From JANLWK01 sp031364505 (lineage in GTDB: Bacteria > Eisenbacteria > RBG-16-71-46): 7,705 nucleotides of DNA. Numbering within the stretch: position 1 is the stretch's first letter; every line of letters begins with the position of its first letter. The position numbers and the translations under genes were made by a program. The notes beneath the pieces are model-generated. The model was not told the origin of the DNA and did no database searches. It saw only the letters and a list, made by a program, of their open reading frames with translations. The stretch is from the NCBI GenBank assembly GCA_031364505.1, contig JANLWK010000249.1, forward strand, positions 1 to 7,705. The letters are read 5' to 3'. Shown here in pieces: positions 1-5,288 of the stretch.

Positions 1-162
1 CCAGCCGGAGTAGCGCGCGGCCTCGCCGAGGGTCGTGTGCGTCAGGTGCACGATGAGATCCGGCATCACCGGCATGACGATGCCGAGGCCGATCACGTCG
101 ATGAGAAGCGCGCCGAGCACGATGGCGAGCGCGCGGCGCTCGCCCGCCGGAGTGGTGGACAT
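1..162 (-). CDS. MFS transporter, TetA/DHA1-like drug efflux type (N-terminus only)
   Basis: Reading the minus strand from the ATG at 162 gives 54 codons that stay open to the window edge, so only the N-terminus is present. A short polar head (MSTTPAGERR) is followed by a first membrane helix at about residues 11-38, containing DVIGLGIVMPVMPDL. This matches helix 1 of tetracycline-type (TCR, DHA1) major facilitator antiporters, where an Asp and a G-x-G-x-x-x-P-V-x-P pattern are typical. Such proteins export small hydrophobic molecules across the inner membrane in exchange for protons. Residues 39-54 look like the first periplasmic loop leading into helix 2. No strong Shine-Dalgarno sequence precedes the ATG. 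The gene is divergent from the hydrolase at 273. The family call is fairly secure, but the substrate cannot be read from this fragment. Confidence 0.82.
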   Translation of the reverse strand, partial: MSTTPAGERRALAIVLGALLIDVIGLGIVMPVMPDLIVHLTHTTLGEAARYSGW

Positions 163-259
163 GGATTCCGAGTGAGAGAGATGAGCGGAAGGCGGCGCGG
201 CGGGTCGAGCCGGGCAGACTAGCGCGCGGCCCGCCCGCATGCCAACCTCGCCGCACTCG

Positions 260-267
260 AAAGGAGG
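260..267 (+). promoter_or_regulatory. Near-perfect Shine-Dalgarno for the hydrolase
   Basis: AAAGGAGG lies five bases before the ATG at 273. It is the strongest ribosome binding site in the window and fixes the start of the hydrolase at that ATG. Confidence 0.85.
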
Positions 268-272
268 ATCGA

Positions 273-1025
273 ATGGAAACTCCGCTGCCCGAGCCGCGGC
301 TGGTCGCGACGACCGTGCACGGCCGCTACTTCGCGCGAGCGCCCGAGGGCGGCGGGCCATGGCGATGGTTCGTCGGGTTTCACGGCTATGCCCAGGAAGC
401 CGGTGGGTTCTTCCGCTGCCTGACCGGCGTTCCGGGGGCGTCCCGCTGGCTCGTCGCGTCCGTGCAGGCGCTCCACCCCTTCTATGCCCGGCGCTCGACC
501 GAGATCGTCGCGAACTGGATGACGCGGCAGGATCGGATCGAGGCGATCGCCGACAACATCGCCTACGTCGACGCCGTGCTCGACGCGATCGAGCGCGAAC
601 ACGGCGCCCCGCGGGCCCTGGTGTTCGCCGGCTTCTCGCAGGGCGTCGCGATGGCGTACCGCGCCGCGGCGCTCGGACGCCGCGCGGCGGACGCGGTGAT
701 CGCCGTCGCCGGCGACGTGCCGCCCGAGCTTGGCTCGAGCGGATCGAACGCGCTGGGCTCGAACGGATCGCCCGAGCCTGGCTCGAGCGGATCGAACGCG
801 CTCGAAGGCCGGACGCGCCGGTGGCCGCGCGTGCGGATCGTCGCCGGTGACCAGGACCCCGCCTACTCCGCCGAGTTCGAAGCGCGCGATCTCGCGCGGC
901 TCGAGGCCGCGGGCGCCACGGCCGAGTGCGTGCGCGTCCCCGGCGGGCACGAGTGGACGGCCGAGGTGTCGGCGGCCGCGGGCGGCGTGCTGGCCGACAT
1001 TGGGCGGGATCGCTCGATTTCGTGA
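273..1025 (+). CDS. Alpha/beta hydrolase, phospholipase/carboxylesterase-like, with repeat insertion
   Basis: The 250-residue protein has the layout of the small serine esterases of the phospholipase/carboxylesterase group (PF02230-like). An early strand ends in FHGYA (residues 36-40), the likely oxyanion region. The nucleophile elbow is GFSQG, with Ser122. The acid lies in GDQDP (Asp193 or Asp195), and His226 sits in GGHEW. No signal peptide is seen, so the enzyme is probably cytosolic and hydrolyses esters of unknown identity. Between strand AVIAVAGDVP (141-150) and RVRIVAGDQDP (186-196), the loop is expanded by a Gly/Ser/Asn-rich stretch at about 154-178, encoded by three 24-bp tandem repeats. 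Without this insert the length would fit the family norm of about 220 residues. The start is set by AAAGGAGG five bases upstream. It is divergent from the MFS gene and followed by a 229-bp gap, so it is likely transcribed alone. The fold and triad are secure; the substrate is unknown. Confidence 0.87.
   Translation: METPLPEPRLVATTVHGRYFARAPEGGGPWRWFVGFHGYAQEAGGFFRCLTGVPGASRWLVASVQALHPFYARRSTEIVANWMTRQDRIEAIADNIAYVDAVLDAIEREHGAPRALVFAGFSQGVAMAYRAAALGRRAADAVIAVAGDVPPELGSSGSNALGSNGSPEPGSSGSNALEGRTRRWPRVRIVAGDQDPAYSAEFEARDLARLEAAGATAECVRVPGGHEWTAEVSAAAGGVLADIGRDRSIS
731..802 (+). repeat. Three 24-bp in-frame tandem repeats inside the hydrolase
   Basis: Units lie at 731-754, 755-778 and 779-802. 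The first and third are identical over all 24 bases, while the middle one differs at six positions. Each encodes eight residues, giving two copies of the pattern GSSGSNAL around a diverged GSNGSPEP. The identity of the outer units suggests recent slippage or unequal exchange, with the centre unit older or mutated. No further copy was seen elsewhere in the window. Confidence 0.9.
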
Positions 1026-1095
1026 AGCGCCGTGCGGCTCGCGCTGCGCGGAATCACCCTGCGACGCGTTCCGCCGCGACACGGCGCCGGATCGT

Positions 1096-1111
1096 GCGCG
1101 CCGCGGCGCGC
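1096..1111. other. Perfect 16-bp GC palindrome in the gap after the hydrolase
   Basis: GCGCGCCGCGGCGCGC reads the same on both strands. As RNA it could fold into a six-pair stem with a CGCG loop, but no U-run follows, so it is at best a weak terminator for the hydrolase 71 bases upstream. Nothing else clear was found in the gap 1026-1254 apart from the ribosome binding site AGAGGT at 1245-1250 of the next gene. In such GC-rich sequence, alternating GC palindromes also arise by chance. Confidence 0.35.
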
Positions 1112-1254
1112 GGGGCCCACGCGCGGCCGCCCGGCGGCTTCCGCTCGCCCCGAACGCGCGCCCCGCCGATGCCACGGATACGCGCCGGCATGGACGAATC
1201 GGCGAGGAGCACGCATCCCGATCCGTTCAATGCTGATGTCACCCAGAGGTACCC

Positions 1255-2358
1255 ATGACGCGGCGGTTGCTTCGTCTCACCCTGTGGCTCGCATCGAGCC
1301 TCGTCGTCCTCGGCTTCTTCGCCCTGTCGGTGCGCATCCTCCGCGACCCGCAATCGGGCGCCCCCACGGAGCCGGCGATCCTCGCCCAGGCCGAACACCT
1401 GGCGAACTTCCGCACGCCCTACCCGGAGACCACCGCCGGATCGGGCGTGGCGCTGATGCCCGGGTTCTCCGTGGCCGTCTCGGGCCTCGTGCTGATGTTC
1501 GGCCCGCAGCCGTGGGAGCCGCGTCTCGTCGGCCTGCTGTGCACGCTGCTCGTCGCGATCGTCGCCGGTATCGTCGTCCACCGCGAGACCAAGACGCCCA
1601 CGCTCGGCATCACCAGCGTGGCGATGCTGCTGATGGGCCAGGGCTTCGACGTGCACGCACCGGCCGGCGGCGGCCCCGTGTCGCTGCTGCTGCTGCTCGT
1701 GCTGATCAGCGCCGTCATCCTGCGGTATGCGGAAGGGCGCGCCGCGACGATCGGCGCCGCGGTGATGTTCACCGCCGCGTGCTTCACGCATCCGGCCGGG
1801 CTGTGGTTCGCGTTCGGCGCGCTCGTGTACCTCGCCATCTCCGACTACAAGCGCTTCATCCCCTACGCGATCGCGCTCGTGGTGTTCATCTTCGCGGTCC
1901 AGGCCAGCCTGACGTGGGCGATGGGCCCGTGGTTCAACTTCCAGGCGTGGGACGCCTCGATCCGGCAGGCCCGGTTCGAGCCCGCGAACCTGCTGAACTT
2001 CATGGGCACGCAACTGCTGGGATCGCTCGGCATGCTCGCGTTCGCGACCCTGCTGTCGTTCGCGCTGCCGCTCGAGCCGTGGCGGGGCACGGCCTCGCTG
2101 TGGATGTGGATGTGGTTCGCGGCGATCGGCGCCGGCATCATGGCGACCCAGAGCCTGAACTCGGGCGACGCCTTGAGGCCCGCCGCGGTGGTGCTCGCGA
2201 TCCTCGGGCCGATCTCCATCCTCCGCGCGGCACTCCACCTGTCGGCCTGGCCGGGCGCCACGCGCACGGGCGGCCAGGCCGTCGCGCTCGCGGCGCTGGT
2301 GCTCCAGTTCATCATGCTGGTCGCCCACTCGACGGCCGCCCTCCGGGCGGCCGTCTAG
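1255..2358 (+). CDS. Polytopic inner-membrane protein, possible GT-C-type glycosyltransferase relative
   Basis: The 367-residue protein is dominated by about ten hydrophobic segments, roughly at residues 8-28, 67-83, 90-109, 115-130, 140-157, 164-196 (one or two helices), 201-220, 252-273, 282-299, 307-328 and 341-358. After helix 1 comes a soluble loop at 29-66 with TEPAILAQAEHLANF and a tyrosine (YPETT). The next helix starts with MPGFSVAVSGLVLMFG and is followed by an Arg (R90). That order resembles ArnT/PMT-like GT-C transferases: an acidic residue in the first loop, then P-G before helix 2, then G and R. These enzymes move sugars from polyprenyl phosphates on the periplasmic face. Glu39 would take the place of the catalytic acid, but the usual Asp-Glu pair is absent. 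The protein is also shorter than typical members and lacks a clear C-terminal soluble domain. The assignment is therefore tentative. AGAGGT four bases before the ATG supports the start. A hairpin occupies the last codons. Confidence 0.72.
   Translation: MTRRLLRLTLWLASSLVVLGFFALSVRILRDPQSGAPTEPAILAQAEHLANFRTPYPETTAGSGVALMPGFSVAVSGLVLMFGPQPWEPRLVGLLCTLLVAIVAGIVVHRETKTPTLGITSVAMLLMGQGFDVHAPAGGGPVSLLLLLVLISAVILRYAEGRAATIGAAVMFTAACFTHPAGLWFAFGALVYLAISDYKRFIPYAIALVVFIFAVQASLTWAMGPWFNFQAWDASIRQARFEPANLLNFMGTQLLGSLGMLAFATLLSFALPLEPWRGTASLWMWMWFAAIGAGIMATQSLNSGDALRPAAVVLAILGPISILRAALHLSAWPGATRTGGQAVALAALVLQFIMLVAHSTAALRAAV
2331..2355 (+). terminator. Perfect hairpin ending at the stop codon of the membrane-protein gene
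   Basis: GACGGCCGCCC at 2331-2341 and GGGCGGCCGTC at 2345-2355 are exact inverted repeats of 11 bp with a TCC loop. The stem ends on the base before the TAG at 2356-2358 and encodes the final residues of the protein. It is very stable and well placed for transcription termination or 3'-end protection. No U-tract follows, so it is not a classic intrinsic terminator of the E. coli kind. Confidence 0.6.
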
Positions 2359-2420
2359 ACCGTCGCGCAACTCCATGGCCCCGGCACAGTTCGCGATGGG
2401 CGGGAGCGATCTCATCTCCG

Positions 2421-2430
2421 TGTTGCAACA
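2421..2430. promoter_or_regulatory. Possible operator: TGTTGCAACA palindrome upstream of pirin
   Basis: A perfect 10-bp palindrome lies 60 bases before the pirin start, within the only non-coding stretch available for its promoter (2359-2490). It includes TTGCAA, which could also be read as a -35-like element, but no convincing -10 hexamer sits 16-18 bases downstream. This is suggestive only, since a 10-bp palindrome can occur by chance. Confidence 0.25.
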
Positions 2431-2490
2431 CATAGCGACTTCGCGCATCCAAGAGGTTGCGCAGTACGTTCGCTCCCACGGAGGCAACCC

Positions 2491-3393
2491 ATGTCGATCC
2501 GCGCCGTCAAACGCATCGTCGAAGCCCAGCCGACCATCGAGGGCGCCGGCGTGCACCTGCGCCGCGCTTTCGGATTCGGCGAGACCGACGAGACCGATCC
2601 GTTCCTGTTGTTCGACGACTTCCGCAACGACCGCCCCTCGGACTACCTGAAGGGCTTCCCGTGGCATCCGCACCGCGGCATCGAGACGATCACCTACGTG
2701 CTCGCGGGCACCGTGGCGCACGGCGACAGTCTCGGGAACACGGGCGCGCTCGGCGCCGGCGACATCCAGTGGATGACCGCCGGGCGGGGCATCCTGCACC
2801 AGGAGATGCCGCAGGGCGACGCGCAGGGGCGCATGCACGGATTCCAGCTGTGGGCGAACCTGCCGTCGTCGCTCAAGCTGACGAAGCCGCGCTACCAGGA
2901 CGTGCCGTCGAAGGAGATTCCCGAGATCACGGACGACGACGGCACGCGCGTGCGCGTCGTCATCGGCGGCTTCTGGGGCAAGGTCGGCCCGGTCGAAGGC
3001 GTGGCCGCCGAACCCCAGTACCTCGACATCTCGGTTCCGCCCGGCCGGCGAAAGACGTTCCCCGTGGACACGCGGCGCAACGCGTTCGCGTACGTGTTCG
3101 AAGGCGACGGCAGCTTCCGCGACGCCTCGCCGCCCACGGGCGTGCTGACGGACCAGCCCGGCCCGGTCGAGCGCGTGGTGCGCGAGACCACCGGCAACCG
3201 TTCGCTCGTGCTGTTCGATTCGGGCGACGAGGTCACCGTGCAGGCGGGCGAACACGGCATCCGCTTCCTGCTCGTCTCGGGCAAGCCCATCGAGGAACCC
3301 GTCGCGTGGTACGGCCCGATCGTCATGAACACGCGCGAGGAGCTGGCCCAGGCCTACCAACAACTGCGGGACGGGACGTTCATCGAAAAGTAA
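2491..3393 (+). CDS. Pirin family protein (bicupin metal protein)
   Basis: The 300-residue length and sequence are typical of bacterial pirins. The N-terminal cupin (about 1-135) carries FPWHPHRGIET, giving His59 and His61, and GRGILHQEMP, giving His103 and Glu105. These match the four Fe-binding ligands of human pirin and of the YhhW type. DPFLLFDDF (36-44) and GFQLWANLP (117-125) are further family signatures. The C-terminal cupin spans about 175-285, with YVFEGDGSF, the conserved AGEHGIRFLLVSGKP and the closing GPIVMNTREE. Pirins are cytoplasmic; some have quercetin dioxygenase activity and others modulate metabolic enzymes or transcription, so the role here cannot be fixed. GGAGG at 2480-2484, six bases before the ATG, decides the start. 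The gene stands alone: a hairpin precedes its gap, and the convergent propeller gene's stop codon directly abuts its TAA. Confidence 0.95.
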   Translation: MSIRAVKRIVEAQPTIEGAGVHLRRAFGFGETDETDPFLLFDDFRNDRPSDYLKGFPWHPHRGIETITYVLAGTVAHGDSLGNTGALGAGDIQWMTAGRGILHQEMPQGDAQGRMHGFQLWANLPSSLKLTKPRYQDVPSKEIPEITDDDGTRVRVVIGGFWGKVGPVEGVAAEPQYLDISVPPGRRKTFPVDTRRNAFAYVFEGDGSFRDASPPTGVLTDQPGPVERVVRETTGNRSLVLFDSGDEVTVQAGEHGIRFLLVSGKPIEEPVAWYGPIVMNTREELAQAYQQLRDGTFIEK

Positions 3394-5259
3394 CTATCGC
3401 GTGAGCACGAGCCTGCGCACCGCGCGCTGCGTTCCGAGCGTGAGCCGCGCGAGATACACGCCCGCGGGGGCGCGCGCGCAGTCCGCGGTGCGGCCGTTCC
3501 AGCTCGCGAGGTGGCCGCCTGCGGGCAGGTCGCGGTCCTCGATCGTGCGCACGAGGCGGCCGCCGATGTCGAGGACGTCGATGCGCGCGCGCCCGGCCTG
3601 CGGCAGCCGGTAGGTGAGCGAGGTGCTCTCGGTGAACGGCGTGGGATGCGCGGCCGCGAAATCCAGCCCACCCGGCTCGTCCAGCGGGCCCACGGCCGTC
3701 GACACGTTCGACGCGACACAGAACAGGATCGCGTCGTTGATCGCGTATACGGCGCCGTCCTTACCGGCCATCGTGGGCGTATAGGCCTCGCCGATCCCCT
3801 GGGTGAGCTGGATCGACTCGGTGAACGAGTTCGTCGCCATGTCCCAGCGGTACAGAATGCCGTCCTCGCAGTTCGCCAGGATGGATTGCGTGAACGTGTC
3901 CACGACCGCCGTGTTGATGCACCACTCGCGCACGGCATTCGGGTAATTCGGCAGGTAGGCCACGTCGGGGGTAGGGCCGAGGATCGTCCGGATCTCCTTC
4001 ATGATCGTTGCGCCCGTGTGCGACTCCACCTGCGAATCGTTGGGATCGAGCACGGCGATCCTGTTCATACCGTTGCCAAATGCGATACCAGCGTAGAAGT
4101 TGTACTTGGTCATCAATAGATATGCCGACGGCCCGGTGTAATCCGGAATCATGCTCCGGGGCACGAGCGACGGAGTGTCATCCCAACCGAACGCGGCCGG
4201 CGGGCCGGCCACGGTGAGGTCCGGATTGAACTGCAGCTCGTAGCCACGCTGGGCGTTGCTGCCGCCGGGGCGCTCGAGTACGCCGAAGAAGATGCGGCCG
4301 TCCGGGCCGACCATGGGCGACGTGGTGCCGTCCTGGGGCACGTTCGCGAATTGGCCCGACGCGGGATCCATCAAGGTGACCCGGCGTTGCGGCGCCAGCG
4401 TCGTCGCATCCGCCGCGACCAGCCATCCGTGCGTCTGGAGCACGGCGGTCTGTGCCGCGATACGCACCGCCGTGTAGACCACCGACTCGTCGAGGCTCAG
4501 GGCGGGCGCGGCATTGAACACCGCGGTCGTGCCCAGAGAGTCGGCCAGCGCGTTCGTGGTGCGCCACGTACCCGAACCATCGGCTCCCACCCGCGCGAGG
4601 CCGTGCGTCAGGGCGAACGGGTTGCTCCCCATGGCTCTGTACGTGAAGTAGATGTTGCCCTGCGAATCCGAGGTGAGCGGAGAGCTGATCTTGATGTCGG
4701 CGTCGAAGCCGGCCTGATTCGCGTTGTAGGCGGCGTCGCCGTAGAACGCGATGCGCGTGAAAGTTGGCGTAGCGGGCCCGTCGAGGCCGTCGGCGTAGAG
4801 CAGGGTGCCGCCCGCGCCGGGCATGTACAGGCGGCCCGAGGGCGTGAGGCACGCACCGAACGGCAGCGTCCAGTTGTGCGGCGGCTGCGTGTAGTCGGAG
4901 TCCTTGGTCCAGATGAGCGTGCCATCATCGGCCCGTCGTGCCTCGATGCGGAAGCCGTCGGCCGTTCCCGTCTTCACGGCAATCAGCATCGTGCCCGCCT
5001 CGGTGCAGAGCGGCGAGCCGTAGTGGATGAGCAGGAAACCCGACTGGTGCTGCGGGAACAGGTCGACGGGCGTGCTCCAGCGGATGCGCTGCATGGGGGT
5101 CGTCGCCGCGAAGGCCGTCGCGGTGTGCTGCGGACCACCCGCATACATCGGCCACACGGGTGCCGCCATGGCCCGCGGCGCGCCGAGTGATGTCACGACG
5201 GCGACGACGAGGGCGAACGGCGCCCGGACTCCAATGACGATGTCGCGCACGCATGGCAT
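3394..5259 (-). CDS. Secreted PQQ/YVTN-like beta-propeller protein with FlgD-like C-terminal domain (paralogue A)
   Basis: The 621-residue protein begins with a signal peptide of about 32 residues: a hydrophobic core at 12-24, then AMA|APVW as the likely cut. The body (about 33-530) contains blade-like motifs of the quinoprotein/PQQ-repeat type: RRADDGTLIWTKDSDY (109-123), DSQGNIYFTYR, GPDGRIFFGVLE, CEDGILYRWDMATNSF (464-479) and GKDGAVYAINDAILF (499-513). No complete quinoprotein dehydrogenase signature was recognised, so an enzymatic role cannot be claimed. Residues 538-621 form a FlgD Ig-like/T9SS-type tail: HPTPF, RLPQAGRARIDVLDIGGRLV, DLPAGGHLASWNG, APAGVYLARL and the closing RRLVLTR. 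Such tails occur on exported or surface-sorted proteins. The mature chain has six cysteines; Cys594 in the tail is absent from the paralogue. AGAGGT seven bases upstream supports the ATG. It lies 29 bases downstream of paralogue B, probably in the same transcript. Function unknown. Confidence 0.83.
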   Translation of the reverse strand: MPCVRDIVIGVRAPFALVVAVVTSLGAPRAMAAPVWPMYAGGPQHTATAFAATTPMQRIRWSTPVDLFPQHQSGFLLIHYGSPLCTEAGTMLIAVKTGTADGFRIEARRADDGTLIWTKDSDYTQPPHNWTLPFGACLTPSGRLYMPGAGGTLLYADGLDGPATPTFTRIAFYGDAAYNANQAGFDADIKISSPLTSDSQGNIYFTYRAMGSNPFALTHGLARVGADGSGTWRTTNALADSLGTTAVFNAAPALSLDESVVYTAVRIAAQTAVLQTHGWLVAADATTLAPQRRVTLMDPASGQFANVPQDGTTSPMVGPDGRIFFGVLERPGGSNAQRGYELQFNPDLTVAGPPAAFGWDDTPSLVPRSMIPDYTGPSAYLLMTKYNFYAGIAFGNGMNRIAVLDPNDSQVESHTGATIMKEIRTILGPTPDVAYLPNYPNAVREWCINTAVVDTFTQSILANCEDGILYRWDMATNSFTESIQLTQGIGEAYTPTMAGKDGAVYAINDAILFCVASNVSTAVGPLDEPGGLDFAAAHPTPFTESTSLTYRLPQAGRARIDVLDIGGRLVRTIEDRDLPAGGHLASWNGRTADCARAPAGVYLARLTLGTQRAVRRLVLTR

Positions 5260-5288
5260 GGGCGAGACCTCTGGGCGATGTTCAAGGA

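Noticed and set aside
731..802. CRISPR-like or mobile-element repeat
   Set aside because: The units are directly adjacent without spacers, lie in frame inside a gene, and have no flanking inverted repeats or transposase.
219..1175. Open frames of 318 codons (minus) and 203 codons (plus, 239-850) over the hydrolase
   Set aside because: The hydrolase frame has an intact catalytic triad and a perfect ribosome binding site. The others are compositional shadows that also read through the tandem repeats because the repeat length is a multiple of three.
1032..2435. Open frame of 467 codons on the plus strand overlapping the membrane-protein gene
   Set aside because: It is a shifted frame of the gene at 1255-2358, with low-complexity Arg/Pro/Ala composition and no ribosome binding site.
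1054..3363. Long open frame of 769 codons on the minus strand
   Set aside because: It lies antisense to the membrane-protein and pirin genes, both clearly real. Its translation is Arg/His/Gly-rich without family motifs, as expected from the codon bias of the opposite strand.
5251..5259. Lipoprotein signal, because Cys is residue 3 of both propeller proteins
   Set aside because: The cysteine lies before the hydrophobic core and is not in a lipobox. Standard signal-peptidase I sites (AMA|A, AAA|A) follow the core instead.
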